From Streptomyces sp. NRRL S-350 (lineage in GTDB: Bacteria; Actinomycetota; Actinomycetes; Streptomycetales; Streptomycetaceae), in assembly GCF_000719705.1 (NCBI RefSeq), contig NZ_JOHO01000021.1, forward strand, positions 62,001-126,000: DNA of 64,000 nt, read 5' to 3'. Positions 31,540 to 39,905 of this stretch are shown in pieces. The notes below the pieces were generated by a model, which was not told where the DNA came from, did not search any database, and saw nothing but the letters and a program-made list of their open reading frames with translations. The position numbers were made by a program, and so were the translations under genes. Every line of letters begins with the position of its first letter. Position 1 is the stretch's first letter.

Positions 31540-31580
31540 TGACGATCCGGCAACCGTCTGCAACGCTCTCTTACAACTTT

Positions 31581-31598
31581 CGAACCATCCAGTTCGTT
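31581..31598. promoter_or_regulatory. TetR operator, second site
   Basis: CGAACCATCCAGTTCGTT keeps the half-site CCAGTTCGTT of the first operator and a CGAAC/GTTCG inverted repeat with a 6-base spacer. It lies 14 bp before the MFS start codon, so binding would block transcription or initiation of that gene. Confidence 0.75.
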
Positions 31599-31612
31599 CG
31601 GTTGGAGTCACG

Positions 31613-32923
31613 ATGTCCCGGATCAATCCGCCCGCGCCCGGCCCGCCCACACCTGGGGGGTCGGGGCGGCGGCTCCCGCTGGTGATGGCGTTGGCGTGCG
31701 GCGTCAGCGTGGCAAACGTCTACTTCCCGCAGGCCCTCACCCCGCTCATCGCCGACGGGTTGGGCATCACGCCGTCCGCCGCGGCGAGCGTGGCCACGGT
31801 GACCCAGTTCGGCTACGCCGCCGGGATCTTCCTGCTGGTCCCGCTCGGCGACCGGCTCCCGCGCCGCCCGCTCGTCACCGTCCTGCTGGCGGTGACCGCC
31901 TGTGCGCTGCTGGCCGCAGGGCTCGCCCCGGCCGCCGCACCCCTGATGGCCGCCGGCGTCGCGGTCGGCCTGGCCACGGTGGTCCCGCAGCTGCTGCTGC
32001 CGATGGCCGCGGGCCTGGCCGCCCCGGACCGCCGCGGCTCGGTGATCGGCACCCTCCAGGGCGGCCTGATCGGCGGAATCCTGTTGGCCCGCACCTTCGG
32101 CGGCGTGGTGGGCGAACACCTCGGCTGGCGCGCCCCGTACCTGGCCGCTGCCGTGCTCACCGGGCTGCTCGCCCTCGTCCTCGGCCTGGCCCTGCCCACC
32201 ACTGCGCCCGCCGCCCGCGACCGGTACCCGGCTCTCCTGGCGGACACCGTGCGGATGCTGCGCACCGAGCCGGACCTGCGCCGCTCCGCGCTCCACCAGG
32301 CCACCCTCTTCGGCGCCTTCAGCGCCGCCTGGACCGCGCTCGCCCTGCTGCTCACCGGGCCGCACTACCGCATGGACGCCCAGGCGGTCGGCGTGCTGGC
32401 ACTGATCGGTGCGGCCAGCATGTTCTGCGCCCCGGTCGCCGGACGCTGGGTGGACCGGCACGGCGCGGACCGTGTGAACACCTGGTGCACCGGGAGCGTC
32501 CTCGCCGCCGCGGTGGTGCTGACCGCCGGTGTCGCGGGCGGCGCTCCCGGACTGGCGGCCGTCGCCCTGGGACTCCTGCTGCTCGACGTGGCGGTGCAGT
32601 GCAGCCAGGTCGCCAACCAGGCCCGCATCTTCGCGTTGCGACCCGAGGCCCGCAGCCGGCTCAACACCGCCTACATGACGTGCTCGTTCCTCGGCGGCAG
32701 CGCCGGATCCTGGCTGGGCATCCGCGCCTACGCCCTGCTGGGCTGGACCGGCGTGTGCGCACTCATCGCCCTCGCCGCGGTCCTCGCCCCCACCGCCGCA
32801 CGGCTCGCCGACGGCCGGCGTCGCCGGGGCGGCCGGGGCCGTCGGGGCCGTCGGGGCCGTCGGGGCCGCGAGGAGTCGCCCTCCGCTGAGCCCGTCCCGT
32901 CGCAGACGGGTTCAGCACGGTGA
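31613..32923 (+). CDS. MFS exporter (drug:H+ antiporter type)
   Basis: The 436-residue protein has 12 predicted TM helices from about residue 22 to 395. Motif A is altered but visible between TM2 and TM3 (LVPLGDRLPRRPLVTV), and VPQLLLPMAAGLAAPDRRG contains the family's cytoplasmic-loop signature after TM4. Early residues VANVYFPQALTPLIADGLG are typical of the 12-TM multidrug and sugar-efflux group. The C-terminal tail is a basic Gly/Arg repeat (GRRGRRGRRGR) encoded by CGGGGC-rich DNA. The TTGGAG motif precedes the ATG at good spacing. Regulation by the divergent TetR is likely; the cargo is unknown. Confidence 0.93.
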   Translation: MSRINPPAPGPPTPGGSGRRLPLVMALACGVSVANVYFPQALTPLIADGLGITPSAAASVATVTQFGYAAGIFLLVPLGDRLPRRPLVTVLLAVTACALLAAGLAPAAAPLMAAGVAVGLATVVPQLLLPMAAGLAAPDRRGSVIGTLQGGLIGGILLARTFGGVVGEHLGWRAPYLAAAVLTGLLALVLGLALPTTAPAARDRYPALLADTVRMLRTEPDLRRSALHQATLFGAFSAAWTALALLLTGPHYRMDAQAVGVLALIGAASMFCAPVAGRWVDRHGADRVNTWCTGSVLAAAVVLTAGVAGGAPGLAAVALGLLLLDVAVQCSQVANQARIFALRPEARSRLNTAYMTCSFLGGSAGSWLGIRAYALLGWTGVCALIALAAVLAPTAARLADGRRRRGGRGRRGRRGRRGREESPSAEPVPSQTGSAR

Positions 32924-32952
32924 ACGGCCGGACGTCAGCGCGGGCACCCCCA

Positions 32953-33024
32953 CTGCTGCCGTGCCCAGCGCTGCTGCCGTGCCCAGCGCTGCTGCCGTGC
33001 CCAGCACTGCTGTCGTGCCCAGCG
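32953..33024. repeat. 18-bp tandem repeat before the NTF2-like gene
   Basis: Four units of CTGCTGCCGTGCCCAGCG: the first two are exact (32953-32988), and the last two carry one or two changes (32989-33024). It is non-coding, between the MFS stop and the next start. Confidence 0.9.
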
Positions 33025-33077
33025 CCGTAGACGCCACGAACCGAGCAACCGACCAGCAATCGACTCGAAGGATCTCC

Positions 33078-33467
33078 ATGACGTTCCCGGCCATGCCGCC
33101 CGCCATCCTGCAGTTCTTCAGTGCCTCCCAGGAAGGCGACGTCGACGCCTGGGCGAAGGCGTTCGCCGAGGACGGCGTCTTCCATGACCCCGTCGGCGCC
33201 CCGCCGATCACCGGGCGCGCCGCGATCCGCGACTTCATCGCCTCCGTCCTGCCCAACTTCCGGCCCTTCCTCGGACTGACCCCCGTCGAGGCCCACACCA
33301 TCGGCAACCAGGTCGCCGTCTCCTGGCGGGGGGCCGCCGTCACCCTGGACGGCAGGCCGGTCAACTGGTCCGGCATCAACATCTACGAGCTGGACGGGGC
33401 CGGCCTCATCCAGGAAGCCAAGGCGTACTTCAACATCGCCGTCTTCCAAGCCCAGCTCGCCGGCTGA
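33078..33467 (+). CDS. NTF2-like/SnoaL-type small protein
   Basis: This 129-residue protein has the cone-shaped NTF2-like pattern: N-terminal helix MPPAILQFFSASQEGDVDAW, DGVFHDPVGAPPITGRAAI (substrate-pocket strand and loop), and beta strands AHTIGNQVAVSWRGAAVTLDG and NIYELDGAGLIQEAKAYF. Members include isomerases, cyclases and ligand-binding proteins, so a reaction cannot be given. AGGA lies before the ATG at 33078. A frame opening farther upstream runs through the 18-bp repeats and is unlikely to be translated. It may be co-transcribed with the MFS exporter. Confidence 0.88.
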   Translation: MTFPAMPPAILQFFSASQEGDVDAWAKAFAEDGVFHDPVGAPPITGRAAIRDFIASVLPNFRPFLGLTPVEAHTIGNQVAVSWRGAAVTLDGRPVNWSGINIYELDGAGLIQEAKAYFNIAVFQAQLAG

Positions 33468-33489
33468 CCCTCGCGCGATGCCGACCGGC

Positions 33490-33514
33490 GCGGGCCGAGG
33501 GAGCCTCGGCCCGC
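33490..33514 (+). terminator. Terminator after the NTF2-like gene
   Basis: GCGGGCCGAGG (33490-33500) pairs perfectly with CCTCGGCCCGC (33504-33514) over a GAG loop, 22 bases after the stop. Confidence 0.85.
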
Positions 33515-33732
33515 TCAGCCCGCGCCGGAAGTCCGTCCAAGGCCGTCGAGCAGGGCGGGCCAGGTGGATCCGCGCGTACCGGGAGAGGATCCCGGGGAGT
33601 GTGAGCACGGCGCTCGGCCGATCGATCCCTGCCGACCGGCACGTGGCTGCGGCGCTGTGGTGGTGGGCGGTGGGTGGTGGGTGGTGGGGCGGAACTTGAC
33701 CCTGACGTTACGTGATATTCCACGATGGGTGC

Positions 33733-34239
33733 ATGGCCGACCACTACAACGCATTCGAGATCAGCCCTGTCCCCGCGCCCGCGCTCGACGCGCAGCCACC
33801 TGAGGTCTACCGGGGCATTTACGGCATGCCGATGTTCGTGACTGTGCCGACAGCCGACCTCGCGACATCCGTGGACTTCTGGACCCGGGGGCTCGGCTTC
33901 ATCGACCTGTTCACGATTCCCGGGCAGCTCACGCACGTCCGGCGGTGGGCGTTCCAGGACGCGCTGCTCGTCCCCGGCGACCGCCCCGCCGAACCCCCTG
34001 CGGCGAGCATCAGCTTCGCGTGCGTCCTGAACCAGATAGACGAAATCGCGCAAGCCTGTGCCGAGGTGCTTCCCGGGTGCACGAAAGGGCCGCGGCACAC
34101 TCCTTGGAACACGGTGGAGCTGGAGGTCGTCACGCCGGAGAACGCCCGTGTGATCATGACCGCTGCCCGACCGCTGGTCCGCGACAGCGCCGAGGCACGG
34201 AACCTCGAGGCGGCCGGCTTCGACATCCCCGAGGAGTGA
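33733..34239 (+). CDS. VOC-family protein
   Basis: The 168-residue protein has a single-domain VOC pattern: GMPMFVTVPTADLATSVDFW TRGLGF at about residues 30-55, a central strand HVRRWAFQDALLVPGD, then NTVELEVVTPENARVIMTAARP. The conserved metal positions are only partly obvious, so it may be a binding protein instead of a metalloenzyme. ATG 33733 has a weak GGGT upstream; the in-frame leader before it is very short. It is followed at three bases by a 55-bp dispersed repeat and then a terminator. Confidence 0.85.
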   Translation: MADHYNAFEISPVPAPALDAQPPEVYRGIYGMPMFVTVPTADLATSVDFWTRGLGFIDLFTIPGQLTHVRRWAFQDALLVPGDRPAEPPAASISFACVLNQIDEIAQACAEVLPGCTKGPRHTPWNTVELEVVTPENARVIMTAARPLVRDSAEARNLEAAGFDIPEE

Positions 34240-34241
34240 GG

Positions 34242-34296
34242 AACCCGCCACCGTCAGACCGAACGGACTGACGAACGCGGCCGCAAAGCCCGCGGC
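34242..34296. repeat. 55-bp dispersed repeat, copy 1
   Basis: This segment matches 48429-48483 at 51 of 55 positions, in the same orientation. It begins AACCCGCCACCGTCAG and contains an inverted repeat CGTCAG/CTGACG around GAACGGA. It starts two bases after a stop codon and is not part of a recognisable gene. Confidence 0.88.
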
Positions 34297-34310
34297 CCAA
34301 CCGCCGGTAC

Positions 34311-34339
34311 GGTGCCTCCCCACCTGTGGGGGAGGCACC
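34311..34339 (+). terminator. Terminator after the VOC gene
   Basis: GGTGCCTCCCC (34311-34321) pairs with GGGGAGGCACC (34329-34339), and the loop can extend the stem with CAC/GTG if one G is bulged. It is just downstream of the 55-bp repeat. Confidence 0.8.
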
Positions 34340-34785
34340 GCCCGCACCCTCCGCCCCCGCAACACGTCGCTGCTCACGGAGGGCGTGGCGTTCCGGGTGA
34401 TCTGCGTCTCGATGTCTCGCTGCAGGCGAGGAGTCGGCGCGGAGGGCCGACGGTGCGGCGACTGCGGCGGTCACCACGCAGGCGGGTGGGCGGCCGGGCA
34501 GGCGGACGGCAGAACGCGCGGGCGCGTTCCTGCGGCCGGTCCACCGTGAAAGGGAGGGTCGGATGGGCCCTGGCGCCTTCCTGGGGGCTCTGCCCAACCG
34601 AACGAGGGACAGTATGTTTCCGCCCAGTAACCGTCAATCCCTGCGGTGCATTTGATATCCGCCTGAAAAACGAAACGCCGCTGAGCGCAGGGCGCCGCTC
34701 GGTCGGGCGAGTTGTGGTTGGCAGCTGTCGGCTTCTGGTGGCTCCTGCGGCAGCGATCCTCTGGCTCCGCGAACCACCATGGTGA
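34340..34785. other. 446-bp spacer
   Basis: No supportable gene was found. The stretch 34610-34680 is AT-richer than its surroundings (for example AAAAACGAAACG) but has no hairpin or frame that I can defend. Confidence 0.4.
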
Positions 34786-35373
34786 TCACTTGTCGGACGG
34801 GTCTGGGCGCACGGCTGCGACTGCGCGTACTTCGGCGAGCGCTTGCCGTGTGAGCGGGCCGAAGTCCTCGGTGTTGTGGGTGTCGAGCCACTGATCGTAG
34901 GCGATCTCCCAGACGAGCGTGCCCAGTTGCGCGGTCACGCGCGCGGTCAGGATCGGCACTCCGCGGCGGTTGAGGGCCTCGATCATCGAGGTGGTGAGGT
35001 CGATCCTTTTCAGGGCTTCGCGTTCACGCAGTTCCGGGTTGGCGTTCAGCACGGCCTGGCGCCGGCGGCTGAAGTCGCGGCGGTCGACGGTGAAGAACGT
35101 CCGGCCGAGCGCGTCGAGGGCGTGCGCCACCGCGTCGAGCGGCCCGGCCGCCGGCGGCGCCGAGTCGATCCCTTCGACGAGCAGACCGGTCACCGTGCCC
35201 CCGCCGAACAGCACCTCGCGCTTGTCCGGGAAGTACCGGAAGAACGTGCTCTTGGTGAGCCCCGCGCGTTCCGCGATCTCGATCACGGTCGTGTTCTCGT
35301 AGCCGTGCTCCTCGAAGAGGTCGAGGGCGGCGGTGGCGAGTCGTCCGGGTGCGTCGGGTTGCCAGCGAGCCAT
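34786..35373 (-). CDS. TetR-family repressor, partner of a quinone-reductase-like gene
   Basis: The 195-residue regulator has HTH TAALDLFEEHGYENTTVIEI AERAGLTKSTFFRYFPDKRE at about residues 13-53, a textbook TetR N-domain. The ligand domain includes FFTVDRRDFSRRRQAVLNANPELRERE, similar to the MftR/acyl-type subgroup. It lies divergently from an NADPH:quinone reductase-like gene, with a duplicated sequence block in the gap that is probably the operator. It likely responds to an electrophile or quinone-like signal, by analogy with similar pairs; this is inference. Confidence 0.92.
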   Translation of the reverse strand: MARWQPDAPGRLATAALDLFEEHGYENTTVIEIAERAGLTKSTFFRYFPDKREVLFGGGTVTGLLVEGIDSAPPAAGPLDAVAHALDALGRTFFTVDRRDFSRRRQAVLNANPELREREALKRIDLTTSMIEALNRRGVPILTARVTAQLGTLVWEIAYDQWLDTHNTEDFGPLTRQALAEVRAVAAVRPDPSDK

Positions 35374-35380
35374 GGGAGCA

Positions 35381-35440
35381 GTGTACGGGACTTCGTCCCA
35401 TCACTGGTGTACGGTCGATGAGACCAAGTCCCATCACCGG
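35381..35440. promoter_or_regulatory. Duplicated operator block between TetR and reductase genes
   Basis: GTGTACGG occurs at 35381-35388 and 35407-35414, and GTCCCATCAC(T/C)GG at 35395-35407 and 35428-35440. Short inverted repeats GGGAC/GTCCC and GGTC/GACC lie inside. The paired words span the whole divergent promoter region. Confidence 0.75.
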
Positions 35441-35454
35441 CCAGGAGATGTCCG

Positions 35455-36375
35455 ATGAGTAAAGCTGTCCGTTACCGGCGGTTCGGCGGTCCCGAAGTAC
35501 TCGAACTGCAGGAGATACCCGAGCCGCACGCCGCACCGGACGAGGTCCGCGTCCGGGTCACGGCCGCCGGGCTGAACCCGATGGACTGGCAGATCACCAC
35601 ACGGCCCGACATGGCGGCGCGGTTCGGCATCACCTTGCCGGCCGGGTTCGGCAGCGACTTCGCCGGAGTGGTGGACCAGGTGGGCGCCCAAGCCACCGGA
35701 TTCGCGACCGGCGACCGGGTGTACGGGGCTGCGATCGGCCGGTCCGTCGCCGATTTCGTGCTGGTCGAGACACCCGCGGCACACCTGTGGCACACCCCGG
35801 AGGGCGTCGGCGACAAGGTGGCGGCCACGCTTCCGGTGTCCGGCCTGACAGCCTCCGCCGCGCTCGCCGCCATCGGACTGCGCACCGGGGACACCGTCCT
35901 GATCGGAGGAGCGGCGGGTGGCGTGGGCATCTTCGCCGTGCAGCTGGCGAAGCTTGCGGGTGCCCGGGTGCTCGGCACCGCCTCCGAGGGCACGTTCGGA
36001 TTCCTGCGCGGGCTCGGCGCCGAACCCGTGGCGTACGGCCCCGGCCTGGCGGAGCGGGTGCGGACCCTGGCGCCCGAGGGGATCACCGCCGCAACCGACC
36101 TGTTCGGAAGGGAGGCCGCCGAGGCCGCGCTGACGCTCGGCGTCGTGCCCGAGCGGATCTCCGTCGTGGCCGACGGCCCCGCCCCGCCGCCCGGTGTGCG
36201 CAAGGCGGGCGCCCTCGATGCCGGTCCGGGCGCCCTGGAACGGATCGCCGATGCGATCCGTTCCGGCGCGATCGCGGTCCCGATCGCGGCGACCTTCCCG
36301 GTAGAGCGGATCCGCGAAGCCGTGACGACGCAGGCCGAGAGGCATGTTCACGGCAAAATCGTGATCGCACTGTGA
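35455..36375 (+). CDS. NADP-dependent quinone-oxidoreductase-like protein (MDR family)
   Basis: This 306-residue medium-chain reductase lacks the zinc ligands of alcohol dehydrogenases. The N-domain is FGGPEVLELQEIPEPHAAPD then NPMDWQITTRPD and PAGFGSDFAGVVDQVG. The Rossmann domain begins GDTVLIGGAAGGVGIFAVQL AKLAGARVLGTAS at about residue 148, with the AAGGVG NADPH motif. Such enzymes reduce quinones or activated enones using NADPH in the cytoplasm. AGGAG precedes the ATG by seven bases. The divergent TetR and duplicated operator imply substrate-induced expression. Confidence 0.92.
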   Translation: MSKAVRYRRFGGPEVLELQEIPEPHAAPDEVRVRVTAAGLNPMDWQITTRPDMAARFGITLPAGFGSDFAGVVDQVGAQATGFATGDRVYGAAIGRSVADFVLVETPAAHLWHTPEGVGDKVAATLPVSGLTASAALAAIGLRTGDTVLIGGAAGGVGIFAVQLAKLAGARVLGTASEGTFGFLRGLGAEPVAYGPGLAERVRTLAPEGITAATDLFGREAAEAALTLGVVPERISVVADGPAPPPGVRKAGALDAGPGALERIADAIRSGAIAVPIAATFPVERIREAVTTQAERHVHGKIVIAL

Positions 36376-36593
36376 ACCGGCCCACTCGTTCCGCTACGTG
36401 CTCCCCCTGACGCAGTCGCGCCACCCGGGGCGACGGGTCGGACGGCCCCTCACACCACCACAGTCAAAGGTTCTCTGATTCGGCACTACTGCACGTGAAT
36501 TCGAGATGTCGGTCTGCCCTGGGCGGGCTGGTTGCCCATGTCGGGTGGTGTCAGGGGTCGACCACCGGGCGTCCCTTGACCAGACTGAGCCGG

Positions 36594-37274
36594 GTGACGA
36601 CACGACCATCTCCTCAGGAAGACCTCCGTGCTGTTCTCTTCGACTCGGGCGGCGTGCTGATGCAGCCGATCGGCGGCCGGTGGAACCCACGAGCAGACTT
36701 CGAGCAGACCGTTCTCGCCCACGTGCCTTCGATGACGTCGGAACAGTTCGCGGCAGCCATCGCCGCAGGCGACCGCTTTCTCGCCGCCGCGTCGCCCGAG
36801 CCTGAGCCCGACGACTACCACCGGCTGATGCTGCGTGACGTGGGGGTGGACCCGACCTCGGAACTCCTCGCCGATTTGCGCCGCGAGGTCCCGCCGACCA
36901 CGATCCTGGAGACCTACCCGGAGGTCGTGGGCGCTCTGGAGGAGCTCAGTCGGCGGGGCGTGCGGATGGCGGTGGTGTCGGATGCCTGGCCCGATCTGCC
37001 CGACCTTCACGCGGGACTGGGGATCGCGCGGTTCTTTGAGGCGTATGCGATCTCTGCGGTGCTCGGCTGCAACAAGCCGGACCCGCGCATGTACCACCAT
37101 GCCAGCGACGCGCTGGAGCTCGCGCCGGCGCAGTGCCTGTTCGTCGACGACGATCCGGCTCTGGTCGCCGCCGCGATCGGACTCGGTTACGCGGGGCGCG
37201 CGGTGTGCCGGGGATCGGTCACCGCAGAGGTGCCTTCCATCGCGTCTCTATCGGAATTGCTGGACCTCTTCTGA
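36594..37274 (+). CDS. HAD-superfamily hydrolase
   Basis: This is a 226-residue haloacid-dehalogenase-fold phosphatase-like protein. Motif I is VLFDSGGVL with Asp17 as nucleophile; the +2 acidic residue is replaced by Gly, as in several HAD-IA members. Motif II is VVSDAW, motif III is in LGCNKPDPRMYHH, and motif IV is FVDDDPALV. An alpha-helical cap is inserted after motif I. GTG 36594 is the best start, since the longer frame reads through unlikely sequence, though no strong Shine-Dalgarno is present and TTGACC lies 17 bases earlier. The substrate is unknown. The spacer 36376-36593 holds no other gene. Confidence 0.88.
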   Translation: MTTRPSPQEDLRAVLFDSGGVLMQPIGGRWNPRADFEQTVLAHVPSMTSEQFAAAIAAGDRFLAAASPEPEPDDYHRLMLRDVGVDPTSELLADLRREVPPTTILETYPEVVGALEELSRRGVRMAVVSDAWPDLPDLHAGLGIARFFEAYAISAVLGCNKPDPRMYHHASDALELAPAQCLFVDDDPALVAAAIGLGYAGRAVCRGSVTAEVPSIASLSELLDLF

Positions 37275-37346
37275 CACGGTCGGGACATGGTCTCCTGGCG
37301 GCCTGCGAGCGGCAGGGGCGATGGTGCGGCGCGGGCTGGCGGTCAA

Positions 37347-37735
37347 CTACCGGGGGTCAGGCCGGTGGCGGCGAGGCAGCCGTCGACCACGTCGGGGCGG
37401 TACTGGATCTGCTTGAGCCTGCGCTTCACGGCCCGGGGTGATCCGGCCGAGGTCGGCGGCGGGCGGCGAGGTTGCCGATGTCGCGCTTGAGCACGGACCA
37501 GATGCCCTCCTGCGGGTTGAGGTCCGGTGCGTAGGTGGGCAGCTGGAACACGGGAGCCACTCGGCGTTCGCGTCGACGAACTCGCGCATCCCGGCGGTCG
37601 GGTGGAAGCGGACGTTGTCCCAGACCAGCACGGTCGGGCCGCCCAGCCGGGTGCGGGCACGGATGATCAGGTCACGGAAGTCCCCCAGCCGAAGCCCTTC
37701 GGCTCGTCCTCGTGGCCTCGATGTCTGCTCGCTCG
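37347..37735 (-). pseudogene. IS630-family transposase remnant
   Basis: Pieces of the IS630 DDE domain appear in order but in different frames: DEPKGFGW, DLIIRARTRLGGPTVLVWDN and FHPTAGMREF (frame 1), FQLPTYAPDLNPQEGIW with KRDIGNLAA (frame 2), and VKRRLKQIQYRPDVVDGCL (frame 1 again). At least three frameshifts and a missing N-terminus make it inactive. The DN and DLNP(Q)E residues are the second and third catalytic positions. Confidence 0.88.
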
Positions 37736-38125
37736 GATCGTCGAGCCTCCGGCATGGTCTGCGAGGCTGCGGGAGACGGTGGCCGCAGTCGTCGGTGGGC
37801 GGGACTCCGCGGTGAGGGACGTCCTGCGGGTATCCGGCGTGGCCGACCGGGCGCTGGCCGGCGTCTTCGGCGAATCGATGCGGCTGCTCCAGGACAACCT
37901 TGCTGCCTCCGTCGTCGACACGCAGCTGTGGTTCCTGGATCCTGCCTGCCCTGACCGCCTCCCTCGGTACCTGGTACTTACAGGACAACGTCATCGGATC
38001 CCTGTCCGGGATCTTCGGGCCCCTCACCCCCGCAGGCCCGCCGGCGCCGTGACACGCGCAGCGGCCGTCCGGGTGGGTGCCGCAGGGCCACCCTCACCAC
38101 GGCGTCCGCCCCTATGTTGGTCGGC
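37736..38125. other. Spacer beside the IS remnant
   Basis: A forward frame here reads RLRETVAAVVGGRDSAVRDV and beyond, with reasonable composition but no start signal and no family I recognise. It may be the remains of the gene hit by the insertion sequence. The promoter of the next regulator should be near 38060-38120. Confidence 0.4.
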
Positions 38126-38983
38126 ATGCACACGAAACGCCTGAGTGAGTTCCTGCGGGCCCGGCGCGCAGTGGTGCTCCCCGAGGACCACGGGATGCCT
38201 GCGGGGGCGCGCCGTACTCCCGGTCTGCGGCGCGAGGAGATGGCTGTCCTCGCCGGGGTGAGCACCGACTACTACGTGCGGCTGGAGCAGGGGCGCGAGC
38301 GCAACCCGTCGCCCCAGGTCCTGCGCGCCCTGGCGTCCGCCCTGCTGCTGGAAGACGAGGAAGCCGCCTATCTGCGCGCGCTGGTCGATCCGCCGCAACC
38401 CGGGCGCCCCAGACCGGCCCGGGAGTACGCAGGCCCGCAACTGGTGTCCTTGCTGGACACCTGGGCGGACACCCCGGCCCTGGTCTACGGCCGCTACCTC
38501 GACCTGCTGGCCGTCAACTCCCTGGGCGAGGCGCTGTTCTCCTGGCTCGGCAACGAGACCAGCCTGATCTCAGCAATGTTCCTCAACCCGGCCGCCCGGG
38601 ACTTCTACCGTGACTGGGCCGTCGTCACGCAGGGGTGCGTGGCCGCACTGCGGGCCGCGAATCCCGACCCGGATGACCGGCGGCTGCAGGAACTGGTGGG
38701 CGAACTATCGGTGCACAGCCCCGACTTCGCCCGCATGTGGGCACGCCATGAGGTCCGGGCCAAGACGGGCTCGAGCAAGCGCTTGCGCCACCCGCTGGTC
38801 GGCGAGCTCACCCTGGGCTTCGAGACCTTCTCCGTCAACAGCGCACCCGGCCAGCACCTGGTCGTCTACCGCGCCGAACCCGGCAGCGCCGGCGCACAGT
38901 CTCTGGCCTTGCTGGGCAGCTACGCCCTCGCCGATCTCCAAGACATTCAAGACGAAGGACACATCCCGCATGACCTCCCCTGA
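38126..38983 (+). CDS. XRE/MmyB-like transcriptional regulator
   Basis: This is a 285-residue regulator. The N-terminal XRE HTH reads LSEFLRARRAVVLPEDHGMP then RRTPGLRREEMAVLAGVSTDYYVRLEQGRERNPS (residues 6-62). The C-domain is the MmyB-like PAS-type ligand-binding domain (LLDTWADTPALVYGRYLDLLAVN to GETF-like LTLGFETFSVNSAPGQHLVVYRAEPGS). Members of this family in streptomycetes usually control a neighbouring short-chain dehydrogenase. Here the SDR gene follows in the same direction and overlaps by 14 bases, while the common arrangement is divergent. The start could also be 38114; 38126 is chosen because it begins at the conserved HTH lead. Confidence 0.92.
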   Translation: MHTKRLSEFLRARRAVVLPEDHGMPAGARRTPGLRREEMAVLAGVSTDYYVRLEQGRERNPSPQVLRALASALLLEDEEAAYLRALVDPPQPGRPRPAREYAGPQLVSLLDTWADTPALVYGRYLDLLAVNSLGEALFSWLGNETSLISAMFLNPAARDFYRDWAVVTQGCVAALRAANPDPDDRRLQELVGELSVHSPDFARMWARHEVRAKTGSSKRLRHPLVGELTLGFETFSVNSAPGQHLVVYRAEPGSAGAQSLALLGSYALADLQDIQDEGHIPHDLP

Positions 38984-39818
38984 TTCCCCCGTGTGGTTCA
39001 TCACCGGCTGCTCCTCCGGCCTGGGCCGGGCACTGGCCCAAGCGGTGCTGGAACGCGGATGGCGGGCGGTGGTCACCGCCCGCGACCCGGGCAAGATCGC
39101 CGACGTGGTCGCCGGACACGAGGAACGTGCCACCGCCCTGGCGCTGGACGTCACCGACTCCGAACAGATCACCAAGGCGGTCGCCCAGGCCCAGGCCGCC
39201 TTCGGGCGGATCGACGTCCTGGTCAACAACGCCGGCTACGGCTACCTCGCCGCAGTCGAGGAAGGCGAGGAGGACGAAGTCCGCGCCCTGTTCGACACCA
39301 ACGTCTTCAGCCTGGTCCATACCACTCAGGCCGTCCTGCCGGGCATGCGCGCCCGTCGCGCCGGCCACATCGTCAACGTGTCCTCGCTCGGCGGCCTGGT
39401 CGGCTTCGGCGCCACCGGCTACTACCACGCCACCAAGTTCGCCGTGGAAGGCCTCTCCGAGTCACTCGCCGCCGAAGTCGCCCCGCTCGGCATCAACGTG
39501 ACGATCGTCGAACCTGCCGCGTTCCGCACCAACTGGTCCGGACCCTCCATGCGCCAGTCCGCCACCGTCATCGACGACTACGCCTCCACCGCGGGCGCAC
39601 GCCGCGCCGCCACCCTGGCCACCTACGGCCACCAGCCCGGGGATCCGGCACGCGCCGCCCAGGCCGTCATCGGCGCCGTCACCGCCGACGAGCCCCCGCT
39701 GCGCCTGCTGCTGGGCAAGGCCGCGTACGACATCGCCACCGCCAAGCTGGACTCGCTCAGGACCGCCTTCGACGGCTGGCGGGAGGTGACTCTCGGCGCC
39801 GACTTCCCCCGGAGCTGA
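38970..39818 (+). CDS. Short-chain dehydrogenase/reductase
   Basis: This is a 282-residue classical SDR. The cofactor motif TGCSSGLG is at 12-19, NNAG at 86-89, the catalytic Ser is Ser139 in IVNVSSLGG, and YxxxK is Tyr152 with Lys156 (YYHATKF). VEPAAFRTNWSG follows, typical of oxidoreductases annotated in the classical NADP group. ATG 38970 lies inside the 3' end of the regulator gene with GAAGGAC upstream, so translation is coupled. It would oxidise or reduce a hydroxyl or keto group on an unknown compound; regulator coupling suggests that compound, or its product, is the signal. Confidence 0.93.
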   Translation: MTSPDSPVWFITGCSSGLGRALAQAVLERGWRAVVTARDPGKIADVVAGHEERATALALDVTDSEQITKAVAQAQAAFGRIDVLVNNAGYGYLAAVEEGEEDEVRALFDTNVFSLVHTTQAVLPGMRARRAGHIVNVSSLGGLVGFGATGYYHATKFAVEGLSESLAAEVAPLGINVTIVEPAAFRTNWSGPSMRQSATVIDDYASTAGARRAATLATYGHQPGDPARAAQAVIGAVTADEPPLRLLLGKAAYDIATAKLDSLRTAFDGWREVTLGADFPRS

Positions 39819-39905
39819 CGGCGAGCTGACGGCGCGCATCGCCGATCGCGGGGGCGGGCTCCGCTCGCCCGCCCACCCGCGTCCGCCGAACTCGCAGTCA
39901 CAGGC

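Noticed and set aside
37527..38144. 205-codon forward frame over the IS630 remnant
   Set aside because: Its first half is antisense to transposase residues. A part near 37740-37970 looks protein-like but has no start, so it is only mentioned in the spacer.
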